Source: Marifrigoribacter sp047730175
GTDB lineage: Bacteria; Bacteroidota; Bacteroidia; Flavobacteriales; Flavobacteriaceae
Length of the DNA: 64,000 nt
Reading direction: 5' to 3'
Assembly (NCBI RefSeq): GCF_047730175.1
Contig: NZ_CP159833.1
Span: forward strand, 620,001 to 684,000
The notes beneath the pieces are model-generated. The model saw nothing but the letters and a program-made list of their open reading frames with translations, was not told the origin of the DNA and searched no databases. Positions within the stretch are counted from its first letter, which is position 1. Each line of letters starts with the position of its first letter. This document shows positions 35,438 to 44,464 of this stretch, one piece after another. Made by a program: the position numbers and the translations under genes.

Positions 35438-36097
35438 ATGAGCAAAACACTTATCGCACCATCTATTCTTGCAGCCGATTTCGGAAACCTACAACGTGAT
35501 GTAGAAATGGTTAACCAAAGCCAAGCAGATTGGTTTCACTTAGATGTAATGGATGGAGTTTTTGTTCCAAATATTTCTTTTGGAATGCCTGTTATAAAAA
35601 GCATCGCTCAACATGCAACTAAAATATTAGACACTCATTTAATGATTGTTGATCCTGATCGTTATATCAAGACTTTCGCTGATTTAGGCGTCAATTATCT
35701 TACGGTACATTATGAAGCGTGTAATCACCTTCATAGAACCTTACAGGCTATAAAAGGGGAAGGAATGAAAGCGGGTGTAGCATTAAATCCACATACTAAT
35801 ATATCTTTACTAGAAGATACTATAAATGACATAGATCTTGTTTGTATTATGAGTGTTAATCCTGGTTTTGGTGGACAAAGTTTTATAGAGAATACCTATG
35901 AAAAGGTTGAAAAACTAAAAGAAATGATTCTTAGAAAAAATGCTTCAACACTTATTCAAATTGACGGCGGAGTCACTAATAAAAACGCAAAACAATTAGC
36001 AGCTGCAGGAGCAGATGTTTTAGTTGCTGGGAGTTATGTGTTCCGTTCTGAAAACCCTACAGAAACAATAAAAAATTTACAAAACCTACTAGCTTAA
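35438..36097 (+). CDS. rpe: ribulose-phosphate 3-epimerase
   Basis: 219 aa from the ATG at 35438 (MSKTLIAPSILAADFG), the family N-terminus. The ATG at 35390 lies next to the -7 box and is not preferred. It interconverts ribulose-5-P and xylulose-5-P (pentose phosphate pathway). TIM-barrel metal and acid residues are in WFHLDVMDGVFVPN (His, Asp), LDTHLMI (His), MSVNPGFGGQSF, and IQIDGGV (Asp). VAGSYVF forms the phosphate-binding loop. Monocistronic. A 401-bp gap follows, holding a 21-bp inverted repeat. Confidence 0.96.
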   Translation: MSKTLIAPSILAADFGNLQRDVEMVNQSQADWFHLDVMDGVFVPNISFGMPVIKSIAQHATKILDTHLMIVDPDRYIKTFADLGVNYLTVHYEACNHLHRTLQAIKGEGMKAGVALNPHTNISLLEDTINDIDLVCIMSVNPGFGGQSFIENTYEKVEKLKEMILRKNASTLIQIDGGVTNKNAKQLAAAGADVLVAGSYVFRSENPTETIKNLQNLLA

Positions 36098-36384
36098 CTA
36101 CTCAAAATTAGTTGATTTCTATAATAATTAACTACTCTTTATTTTGTAATTATAGTACACTTTTTTAATAGTGTGCAAAATTAAGTGATTTTTGTGTATG
36201 GGTATAAAGTTGAGGGAAATACTCTTTAAATTCTAAGTTTCGTCTAATTTATCTTTTCCTTCTTTGTTTGTTAAATGTTTTAAAATATGTTGAAACAGTT
36301 TTACCAATCTTTAGGAAACTCTATCTCTACTTTGTTTTGCTTCTAATTGCATGGCATGCATAAACTCATGTATCCCTAAATTTA

Positions 36385-36436
36385 TTTAATTTATTTCTAA
36401 AAAAACAAAAAAATATTTTTTTAGAAATAAATTAAA
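36385..36436. repeat. perfect 21-bp inverted repeat with 10-nt loop
   Basis: The left arm at 36385-36405 begins TTTAATTTATTTCTA and the right arm at 36416-36436 is its exact reverse complement. It lies 62 bp upstream of the kinase-like gene. The rest of the 36098-36498 gap contains no ORF or recognisable element that I can support. Confidence 0.9.
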
Positions 36437-36498
36437 CTTTTTGCTTGCTGAAATCATTAATAAAAGATATTTTCTTAATATCTTTAAAGAGATTACAA

Positions 36499-37566
36499 AT
36501 GGCCATGAATGAAAAGTTAATTTCAAAAAAAAAACCAGCTTACCCTATAACAGACGCGCTTTCAAATTACCTTACAAAACACGGGAGAAATATTAAAATT
36601 CCTGTGTATTATGATGATTTATTGCGCTTTCAAGGAGGGGTTGAAATATATGACAAAAAAGGTAATGACACGCTTTGGTTAAGCACTTATTATACAGAAC
36701 AAGAAAGCAAAGAAATTAAATTAAGTTTAAAAAAAATGTACGCCATCTTGCATGGTGATGGTAGTAACTCTAGCCTTCCATACCTCAGCATAGACAGTAT
36801 CGATTTTTGTACTTTTGGTAATACAAAACCCTTTAGAATTAAAGTGCGAAATATATTAAATGATAATTATGTGTTTTTATATATTAAAAAAGCGGATGCT
36901 TCTAGAGTCTATGGCTTAGAGTTAGAGCATATATTATCTCCAAATCACATTAATTTTTTAGTACATAAGGATACTATAATTGAAGAACATATTACGGGGA
37001 TTCCTGGCGATCATTTTATTGAAAATGATTTAGAACACTGTTCTATTCAGGATAAAAAAACAATAGCAAAAGAATTTGTTAAGTTCAATGAACGATGTTT
37101 TGTTCGACTTTTAGGAGACATGAGATCGTATAATTATGTAATGGTATTGACAAATGATTTCGACAAAATTGAATATAGAATAAGAGCCATCGATTTTGAC
37201 CAACAAAGTTTTGAAGGGAATATAAAAGTGTACAAACCTCAATATTTAAAAGAAAACAACATTCTTGTTGAAATGACTTTAGAGTTACTTCAGGAAAGCT
37301 CCATCGAGCAATACAAAAAAGAAGAGCGATCCCTTTTAGCTAAAAGAGCTGTAAACGGAAAATCTAGATTAGCTGGCTTGTTGAAATGTATGCGTAATGA
37401 CAACATTTCAACTCCCGAAAAAATAACTCAGCTTAAAACAGATTTATTTGAATTAACAAAAGACATTAAGTTTAAAAAATCATCGAACATGGGCGAAATA
37501 TTAAAAGGCGCCCTTGCATTTGTTGTTAGAAATTATAAAAATGAAAATCCATATATAATAAAATAA
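36499..37566 (+). CDS. kinase-fold protein of unknown function (APH/HipA-like catalytic loop)
   Basis: 355 aa from ATG 36499 (a second ATG at 36505 is equally possible; TTG 36445 would start just after the inverted repeat). I do not recognise a named family, but I recall similar conserved hypothetical proteins in Flavobacteriaceae. Kinase-like landmarks appear in order: a beta-rich N-lobe (~60-150) with FRIKVRNILNDNYVFLYIKK and the acidic DASRVYGLELEHIL, the hinge-like IIEEHITGIPGDHF, a catalytic-loop look-alike FVRLLGDMRSYNYVMV (compare GDxxxxN), and the metal-loop look-alike YRIRAIDFDQQSFEG (DFD for DFG). These suggest a small-molecule or protein kinase fold. The gene ends 3 nt before the pyc leader element, hinting at co-transcription with pyruvate carboxylase. 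Confidence 0.6.
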   Translation: MAMNEKLISKKKPAYPITDALSNYLTKHGRNIKIPVYYDDLLRFQGGVEIYDKKGNDTLWLSTYYTEQESKEIKLSLKKMYAILHGDGSNSSLPYLSIDSIDFCTFGNTKPFRIKVRNILNDNYVFLYIKKADASRVYGLELEHILSPNHINFLVHKDTIIEEHITGIPGDHFIENDLEHCSIQDKKTIAKEFVKFNERCFVRLLGDMRSYNYVMVLTNDFDKIEYRIRAIDFDQQSFEGNIKVYKPQYLKENNILVEMTLELLQESSIEQYKKEERSLLAKRAVNGKSRLAGLLKCMRNDNISTPEKITQLKTDLFELTKDIKFKKSSNMGEILKGALAFVVRNYKNENPYIIK

Positions 37567-37569
37567 AAA

Positions 37570-37659
37570 ATGAAACGAGCATGTTAGGTATTTTATCACA
37601 CAAAGAAATGATTAATAGCGAACAGCATGTGACCCTTAAAAAACAATAAATATAGACAC
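37570..37659 (+). repeat. 90-nt leader element, copy upstream of pyc
   Basis: Begins ATGAAACGAGCATGTTAG three bases after the kinase-like stop, contains ATTAATAGCGAACAGCATG, and ends TATAGACAC at the pyc ATG. The tiny ORF Met-Lys-Arg-Ala-Cys-stop is at 37570-37587. An overlapping ORF in another frame runs from ATG 37581 to TAA 37647-37649 and ends SEQHVTLKKQ. Confidence 0.75.
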
Positions 37660-40600
37660 ATGAAAATAAAAAAGGTCTTGGTTGCCAATCGTAGTGAAAT
37701 TGCAATTAGAATTTTACGCGCTTGTACCGAATTAAATATTAAGACTGTTGCAGTCTACACCTATGAAGATCGGTATTCTCAACATCGATACAAAGCAGAT
37801 GAATCCTATCAAATAGGTGAAAACAATCAGCCCTTAAAACCATATTTAAATATAGATGAATTAATACATCTTGCACTATCTAAAAAAGTAGATGCCATAC
37901 ATCCTGGTTATGGATTTCTTTCTGAAAATTCAGATTTCGCTAGAGCTTGTGCAAAAAACGGACTAATATTTATTGGACCAAACCCTGAAGTTATGGACGC
38001 TTTAGGTGATAAAATTACAGCTAAAAAAATAGCAACTAAATGTAAAGTACCTGTTATAGAGGGAAACAAAAAGAAACTAACTTCTTTAAAAGTTGCCCTT
38101 TCTGAAGCAAATACAATTGGTTATCCTCTTATGCTAAAAGCTGCTTCTGGAGGAGGTGGAAGAGGAATGAGAATTATTCGAAATCAAGAAGATTTAGAAA
38201 AAAACTATGATTCTGCAAAAAACGAATCTCTAAATGCTTTTGGAGATGACACCATGTTTTTAGAAAAATATGTAGAAGACCCTAAACACTTAGAAGTACA
38301 AATCGTAGCTGATAATCATGGTAACATTCGTCATTTATTTGAACGAGATTGCTCAGTACAAAGACGTCACCAAAAGGTTGTCGAGATTGCCCCTTCTTTT
38401 AATATTTCAAAAAAAGTAAAAGAAAATCTTTATAAATATGCCCTTGCAATTGCAAATGAAGTCAATTACAATAATATTGGAACGGTCGAATTTTTAATAG
38501 ACAAAAGCGATAATGTCTATTTTATTGAAGTAAATCCGAGAATTCAAGTAGAGCATACGGTTACAGAAATGGTAACTGGTATTGACTTGGTAAAAACTCA
38601 ATTGTTTGTTGCTGGAGGGTATAAATTATCCGACACACAAATTAAAATTTATGCCCAAGATACTTTAGCTACCTATGGGTTTGCTTTACAATGCAGAGTA
38701 ACCACTGAAGACCCTGAAAACAATTTTACCCCTGATTATGGCACAATTACCACATATAGAAGTGCGTCAGGAATGGGAATTCGATTAGACGCAGGTAGTA
38801 TCTATCAATCCTATAATGTAAGTCCATTTTTTGATTCGATGTTGGTGAAAGTTTCAGCTCACGGAAGAACATTAGATGGCGCAGTGCGAAAAATGACGCG
38901 TGCTTTAAAAGAATTTAGAATTAGAGGAGTAAAAACAAATATCTATTTTCTTCAAAATGTAATACAACATGAAACATTTAAAGAAGGAAAATCTACTGTT
39001 AATTTTATTCAGAATACTCCTTCCTTATTTAAAATAAGATTATCGCAAGATCGTACTTCAAAAGTGATTAATTATTTAGGTGAAATCATTGTAAATGGTA
39101 ATCCTGATGTAAAATTTGTAGACAAGTCAAAAGTATTCAGAGAACCTGTAATTCCTAGTTTTAATTCATTATCAGAATATCCAAAAGGAACCAAAGATTT
39201 ACTTACTGAATTAGGGCCTGATAAATTTTGTGCATGGCTTAAAAACGATTCAAAAATCCATTATACAGACACTACCATTCGGGATGCTCACCAATCATTA
39301 TTAGCAACTAGAATGCGTTCATATGATATGCTAAAAGTTGCTGAAAGTTTTGCTAAAAATCACCCCAATGCGTTTAGTATTGAAATGTGGGGAGGTGCAA
39401 CTTTTGATGTATGCCTACGATTCCTAAATGAAAGCCCTTGGACTCGATTAAGGGAACTTAGAAAAGCAATGCCTAACATATTATTCCAAATGCTTTTAAG
39501 AGGTTCGAATGCAGTTGGTTATAAAGCATATCCTGATAATTTAATTGAAAAATTTGTAATTAAATCATGGGAAAACGGTATTGATGTATTTAGAATTTTT
39601 GATTCATTAAATTGGGTGAAAGCTATGGAGCCTAGCATCAATTATGTGCGAAATAGTACAGCCGGTATTGCCCAAGCTGCTATAAGTTATACCGGAAATA
39701 TTTTAGATACAAGTCAAACCAAATACAACCTTGCATACTATACACAATTAGCGAAAGATCTTGAAAATGCAGGAGCTCATATGATCGCCATTAAAGACAT
39801 GGCAGGGCTTTTAACTCCGTATGCCGCATCTGAATTGGTAGGCGCTTTAAAAGACACTGTAAAACTACCGATACATTTACATACGCACGATACTTCATCT
39901 ATTCAATCTGCCACCTATTTAAAAGCCATAGAAGCAGGCGTAGATGTTGTCGATGTTGCCTTAGGAGGTTTATCAGGATTAACTTCACAGCCTAATTTCA
40001 ATTCTATGATTGAAATGATGAGATATCATGAAAGAGCGCATGATTTTGAAATTAATAGTTTAAATCAGTTTTCTAATTACTGGGAAGACATTCGAGAATA
40101 TTATTATCCTTTTGAATCTGGTTTAAAATCGGGAACTGCAGAAGTGTATCAACATGAAATTCCTGGTGGTCAATATTCTAATTTACGACCACAAGCTACA
40201 GCTTTAGGACTCGGAAATCGATTTAATGAAGTAAAAAAGATGTATGCTGAAGTCAATAAAATGTTTGGCAATTTGGTGAAAGTAACACCAAGTTCTAAAG
40301 TAGTTGGAGACATGGCTATATTTATGGTTACCAACAATTTAACACCTGAAGATATTATGGAAAATGGGGAAGAAATTTCTTTTCCTGAATCAGTGATTGA
40401 TTTCTTTAAAGGAGATTTAGGGCAACCTACGGGAGGATTCCCTAAAAAACTTCAGAAGATTATTTTAAAAAACAGAACGCCTTATAAAAACAGACCCAAT
40501 GCTTATTTAGAGCCTATAGATTTTGATCTTGCTTATCGAGATTTTCAGAAAAAATATCAAAAAGGGTTTTCAAGAGAGATAGAATTTGAAGACTTTTTAT

Positions 40601-41112
40601 CTTATAGTTTATACCCTAGGGTTTTTGATCAAGCACATGAACAATATAAACAATATGGAAATCTTTCTATATTGCCTACGTTGAATTATTTCTACGGAAT
40701 GAAACGTCATGAGGAAACCTTGATTGAACTTGAACCTGGAAAAACAATTATTGTAAAATTACTTTCAGTAAGTGATCCCAATGAAGATGGCGTCCGATTG
40801 GTTTTTTTTAAAGTAAATGGCGAAAATAGATATGTAGAAATCAAAGATAAATCCCTCAATATTTTAAAAGAAGAAAATGCAAAAGCAGAGCTAGAAAATC
40901 AAGATGAAGTGGGTTCTCCATTACAAGGATTGCTTTATAAAGTATTGGTTAAAAAAGGGCAGGAAGTAAAAGAAAATGATCCATTATTTATTATTGAAGC
41001 CATGAAGATGGAAACGACAGTAACTGCTATTAAAGATTGTAAAATAAAATCACTTACGCTTAAAGAAGGTGCTATGGTAAAACAAGATGATTTAGTACTA
41101 ACTGTAGAATAG
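37660..41112 (+). CDS. pyc: pyruvate carboxylase
   Basis: 1150 aa, the full single-chain length. It is a biotin-dependent ATP + HCO3- + pyruvate to oxaloacetate enzyme (anaplerosis/gluconeogenesis). Domains: biotin carboxylase (~1-455: LVANRSEIAIRILRA, ATP-grasp loop AASGGGGRGMRII, VQRRHQKVVEIAPS, FIEVNPRIQVEHTVTEM), carboxyltransferase TIM barrel (~525-800: YTDTTIRDAHQSLLATRMR, the carboxylated Lys in AIKDMAGLL, metal His in HLHTHDTSS), a PYC/OADA domain (~820-1030), and a biotin carboxyl carrier domain with EAMKMETTV, biotinyl Lys1116. It is preceded by a leader element and a kinase-like gene 3 nt before that, and is followed by a strong bidirectional terminator. Confidence 0.97.
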   Translation: MKIKKVLVANRSEIAIRILRACTELNIKTVAVYTYEDRYSQHRYKADESYQIGENNQPLKPYLNIDELIHLALSKKVDAIHPGYGFLSENSDFARACAKNGLIFIGPNPEVMDALGDKITAKKIATKCKVPVIEGNKKKLTSLKVALSEANTIGYPLMLKAASGGGGRGMRIIRNQEDLEKNYDSAKNESLNAFGDDTMFLEKYVEDPKHLEVQIVADNHGNIRHLFERDCSVQRRHQKVVEIAPSFNISKKVKENLYKYALAIANEVNYNNIGTVEFLIDKSDNVYFIEVNPRIQVEHTVTEMVTGIDLVKTQLFVAGGYKLSDTQIKIYAQDTLATYGFALQCRVTTEDPENNFTPDYGTITTYRSASGMGIRLDAGSIYQSYNVSPFFDSMLVKVSAHGRTLDGAVRKMTRALKEFRIRGVKTNIYFLQNVIQHETFKEGKSTVNFIQNTPSLFKIRLSQDRTSKVINYLGEIIVNGNPDVKFVDKSKVFREPVIPSFNSLSEYPKGTKDLLTELGPDKFCAWLKNDSKIHYTDTTIRDAHQSLLATRMRSYDMLKVAESFAKNHPNAFSIEMWGGATFDVCLRFLNESPWTRLRELRKAMPNILFQMLLRGSNAVGYKAYPDNLIEKFVIKSWENGIDVFRIFDSLNWVKAMEPSINYVRNSTAGIAQAAISYTGNILDTSQTKYNLAYYTQLAKDLENAGAHMIAIKDMAGLLTPYAASELVGALKDTVKLPIHLHTHDTSSIQSATYLKAIEAGVDVVDVALGGLSGLTSQPNFNSMIEMMRYHERAHDFEINSLNQFSNYWEDIREYYYPFESGLKSGTAEVYQHEIPGGQYSNLRPQATALGLGNRFNEVKKMYAEVNKMFGNLVKVTPSSKVVGDMAIFMVTNNLTPEDIMENGEEISFPESVIDFFKGDLGQPTGGFPKKLQKIILKNRTPYKNRPNAYLEPIDFDLAYRDFQKKYQKGFSREIEFEDFLSYSLYPRVFDQAHEQYKQYGNLSILPTLNYFYGMKRHEETLIELEPGKTIIVKLLSVSDPNEDGVRLVFFKVNGENRYVEIKDKSLNILKEENAKAELENQDEVGSPLQGLLYKVLVKKGQEVKENDPLFIIEAMKMETTVTAIKDCKIKSLTLKEGAMVKQDDLVLTVE

Positions 41113-41132
41113 GTTTATATTTAATTGAAATG

Positions 41133-41168
41133 AAAAAAGACCTTCAGTGAAAACTGAAGGTCTTTTTT
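41133..41168. terminator. bidirectional intrinsic terminator after pyc
   Basis: GACCTTCAGT-GAAA-ACTGAAGGTC with six A before and six T after. Shared with the convergent T9SS gene. Confidence 0.92.
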
Positions 41169-41187
41169 CATTTATAAACTAATTAAA

Positions 41188-44100
41188 TTATTTTTTAATA
41201 ATTCTTTTAGTAATTGTTCCACTATTTGTGTTGATTTCTATAAAATACATTGCTGTTTCAAATCCTGAAATATCAATCTGAATTGCATCGCCATCATTAA
41301 AGTTATAGGTTCCAATTTGTCTTCCTCTTACATCAAAAATTGTTGCGCTCAATACTGTATTTGTTTTTGCATCAATTTGAATATAGTTTTGTGTAGGGTT
41401 AGGATACACTGCAATATTTTCTAATGATTCAGAAGTACCCAAAATTGATCCCTTAAAGGTTAACTCAAAACGATCTGTATTGTACATCGCATTACTTGTA
41501 AACTCATAATTTTCTTCTGAAAGATTAGTAATTACATCTAACACCTTATCATGAAGATATACGGTTGCATTACTAATTTCTTCTCCTTCTATTTGATTAA
41601 TTGAAATTGAATAGCTTGTTACTTCTTCTACCATCGTTGAGAATCCAAGCTGAACTTCTTGATCTTCGTTAAAAGCAGTTCTACCTTGAATAGCTAACTC
41701 CTCTTCTGTATTCAATACGGAGAATAATGATATTGGAGTATCAAATCTTCTAGAGTCATAGATTCCTTCAAAGCCATCAGTTGCTCCTTCAGTAAAAGCA
41801 ACTAACATATTACTTGAAATATAATCATAGGCTTCAGACTTCAGACTTAACCAGATACGTTGTCTATCACTATTGGATTGTCTATAATCTGTATTAGGAG
41901 TAGTTACACGCATGCTATTATTAAAGATTGCTTGACCTAATCCTAAAGCTTTTACACCAAATCCTTGACCAGAAGCCATAAACTGTGTTGGAACACCACC
42001 ACCATTTTGTGCTTCAACACCACCAGAACCTTGATTGTATACAGAGATATCACCTAAGTTAAAATTAAGTTGATTAAATCCAGGGAACGTATCTGCTGGA
42101 GCTGTAATATGCTGCCAGTAATATACTGCATCAATTAAAGGATTTTCTGGTAAAAACACATCTAAATCGATTGCAGATGCATAAGGATTCCCTAACATGT
42201 TTGGACTATTTAGTCTCGTTCCATTAAACAATAAATCATAAGTAACAAGACCATTATTAAGAGTTCCTAAGGTATAATCTAATGGGAATTGACCTCCAAC
42301 AGGTGGGTTTCCTGGCGCTTGAGGTTTCACTAAATAACCTGCAGCATCAACTAAAGCACCACTATGAATCTCCCAGTTATTATTATTATCATCTACAAAG
42401 TTTTCAGTAGGACCACCTACAGCTCCATTAGGAATAAATAAATCGGTACGGTGATTTAATACTTGGCGTCCACCACCATACACTCCTTCTCGAGTTTCTC
42501 CAGTCATTGGATTTCCTAAAATCATAAATCCTTTAGGGCCTAGGCTAGGAGTTAACTTACGTACTATAATAGTACCACCATTCGTTGCTAAAGAAGCATC
42601 ATCGCGTTGAACGACAGATCCTTCATGTTGAACATCTAGTGTTCCGTCGACTAAAATATTTCTTTGAATATCTAAATATTCTCCTGCACCTACTGTTACT
42701 GTTGAACTACTTCCTATTTCACATTCACAAGCTTCAATTGAGCCTGAAGAGGTATTATAACTTGACGCAAAAACTGCATTTGAACCAGCATTAGGTGTTC
42801 CATTACTCCATGTTCCATTATATGTAGTTATAGCAGCTTGTACAGTTACAATTGCGATACAGGCTGCTTTGTTTTCATTACCATCTAGCACTGTTAATTC
42901 TACATTATTAGGGCCTATATCACTACAAGTAAAACTAGCAATATCTATAGAACGATCAAATATCAAAACGTTATCTGTAGAGCCTCCATCGACTTGAGCA
43001 GCGGTTATAGTGGCATTTCCTGTGGCATCTAATGTAACCGTTATATTTTGACACACAGCTGTTGGAGGTATTGCATCATAATTAGGATCTTTTATCAAAA
43101 ATAATCCATTTTCTATATCACTAACTACTAATACACCACTACTAAAATAGGGGTATACATTCCAAACCGCATTAAAACTTGCATTATTATTTGATGGATA
43201 GGTATCAAAAAAAGAAACTTCGCTGATTGAGCTTGGTGTAGCAATATTAGAAATATCTAATACTCTTACCCCAGCACGATAATTCGCCATATAATATCGA
43301 TTTCCTTTAGTATACCCATTATGATCAATAGCAGATGATGGTCCATCATAAAATCCTATTAAGACAGGGGAATCTAAATTTGATACATCCATAAGTCGAG
43401 TTCTCGTGTTATGACCAATATTGCTTTCGTCTAATTCATCATTAAAAATATAATGATCATGATCAAATGTCAACCAGCCTTGATGTGTATATCGATCACC
43501 AGAGTACGTTGACCTTGAAAGTTGAATAGGATTACTTTTATCTGAAACATCAACTATTGTTACTGTATCTTCATTACTTGCTATTAATATCTCTTTCCCA
43601 ACATGTTCAGTATCTGAACCGTGGTACATTACAATTTGAGCATCATGTGTATACCCATCACCAGAATAACCTCCTTCTACAATAGGATTTAATGGGTCTT
43701 GTATATTGATAAATATTGGTCCTCCACTAAAAGAACCTGCTCCTATTACATAGGCATATCCTGAACCTTCATTAATTGCAATATTATGTGCACTTCCAAA
43801 AGAACTTAAATGTGCATCTTCTGTAAAAGTAACAGGAGGACTGGATACACTTGTAAGTCTTGTTAAATCGAATACTTGCATTCCATGGCCACTAGCTTCA
43901 CTTACAATAAAGGCATGGTTACTATACACTTTAATATCTCTCCATGAGCTACTACTAGTATGTGTTGGTAATATTCCAAGGTAAACAGGGTTTACAGGGT
44001 CTGAAATATCTAAAAATGCTGTTCCATTAGACATTCCCATCAATACATATTCGGTCCCTGAACCTGAAGTCCAGCCCCATGAATCATTCCCTATACCAGA

Positions 44101-44241
44101 TCCACCCATACTAGAGACCGGTACATTAGAAAGTAAGTCCATATTATTACAAGGGTAAGCACCAGCCATACCACCACTACATGGGGTTTGAGCAGTTATA
44201 AAAAATGGAGCAATTAATAATAAGTACAGTAGTTTTTTCAT
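41188..44241 (-). CDS. choice-of-anchor B family protein with T9SS type A sorting domain
   Basis: 1017 aa, secreted (signal peptide MKKLLYLLLIAPFFITAQ). Residues ~20-390 form a beta-propeller of LVIVD-type repeats: TAFLDISDPVNPVYLG, MQVFDLTRLTS, IFINIQDPLNPIVEGG, VTIVDVSDKSNPIQLS, RLMDVSNLDSPVLIG, VRVLDISNIATPSSIS. This matches what I know as the 'choice-of-anchor B' family. A HYR/Ig-like domain follows (PPTAVCQNITVTLDATGNATIT, ~395-475), then a long beta region with low-complexity Asn/Gly stretches (~475-930). A T9SS type A sorting domain closes it (IAVYPNPTQNYIQI ... TKRIIKK). It should be exported through the T9SS. The binding partner is unknown. It starts at a leader element. Confidence 0.85.
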   Translation of the reverse strand: MKKLLYLLLIAPFFITAQTPCSGGMAGAYPCNNMDLLSNVPVSSMGGSGIGNDSWGWTSGSGTEYVLMGMSNGTAFLDISDPVNPVYLGILPTHTSSSSWRDIKVYSNHAFIVSEASGHGMQVFDLTRLTSVSSPPVTFTEDAHLSSFGSAHNIAINEGSGYAYVIGAGSFSGGPIFINIQDPLNPIVEGGYSGDGYTHDAQIVMYHGSDTEHVGKEILIASNEDTVTIVDVSDKSNPIQLSRSTYSGDRYTHQGWLTFDHDHYIFNDELDESNIGHNTRTRLMDVSNLDSPVLIGFYDGPSSAIDHNGYTKGNRYYMANYRAGVRVLDISNIATPSSISEVSFFDTYPSNNNASFNAVWNVYPYFSSGVLVVSDIENGLFLIKDPNYDAIPPTAVCQNITVTLDATGNATITAAQVDGGSTDNVLIFDRSIDIASFTCSDIGPNNVELTVLDGNENKAACIAIVTVQAAITTYNGTWSNGTPNAGSNAVFASSYNTSSGSIEACECEIGSSSTVTVGAGEYLDIQRNILVDGTLDVQHEGSVVQRDDASLATNGGTIIVRKLTPSLGPKGFMILGNPMTGETREGVYGGGRQVLNHRTDLFIPNGAVGGPTENFVDDNNNNWEIHSGALVDAAGYLVKPQAPGNPPVGGQFPLDYTLGTLNNGLVTYDLLFNGTRLNSPNMLGNPYASAIDLDVFLPENPLIDAVYYWQHITAPADTFPGFNQLNFNLGDISVYNQGSGGVEAQNGGGVPTQFMASGQGFGVKALGLGQAIFNNSMRVTTPNTDYRQSNSDRQRIWLSLKSEAYDYISSNMLVAFTEGATDGFEGIYDSRRFDTPISLFSVLNTEEELAIQGRTAFNEDQEVQLGFSTMVEEVTSYSISINQIEGEEISNATVYLHDKVLDVITNLSEENYEFTSNAMYNTDRFELTFKGSILGTSESLENIAVYPNPTQNYIQIDAKTNTVLSATIFDVRGRQIGTYNFNDGDAIQIDISGFETAMYFIEINTNSGTITKRIIKK

Positions 44242-44331
44242 GTGTTTATCTTTTTTGTTTATTAAATGTCACATGCAGTTCGCTCTTAATCATTACGTTA
44301 AATGATAAAATCTCAAACATACTCGTTTCAT
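44242..44331 (-). repeat. 90-nt leader element, copy upstream of the choice-of-anchor B gene
   Basis: On the minus strand it begins ATGAAACGAGTATGTTTGAG, contains AATGATTAAGAGCGAACTG, and ends GATAAACAC at the gene's ATG. By hand it matches the pyc copy at 73 of 90 positions with no gaps. The tiny ORF in frame 1 is longer here (13 codons, 44331-44293) because the stop after TGT is lost. Confidence 0.75.
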
Positions 44332-44464
44332 GGTAGTTATAGTTTTGGGAATAGCAATATCTTAATAATTATCAGATAATCGATAAAAAGTGACATTTTT
44401 TCGATGATCTACATACAAAATTACCTGCACCTTCCTGAAAAAGCTCCCTTTTCTGTTTATTCGT

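Noticed and set aside
36200..36384. A possible pseudogene remnant on the minus strand in the rpe to kinase-like gap (phrases such as FPKDW).
   Set aside because: All frames have several stops and no stretch long enough to assign to a family; could be random.
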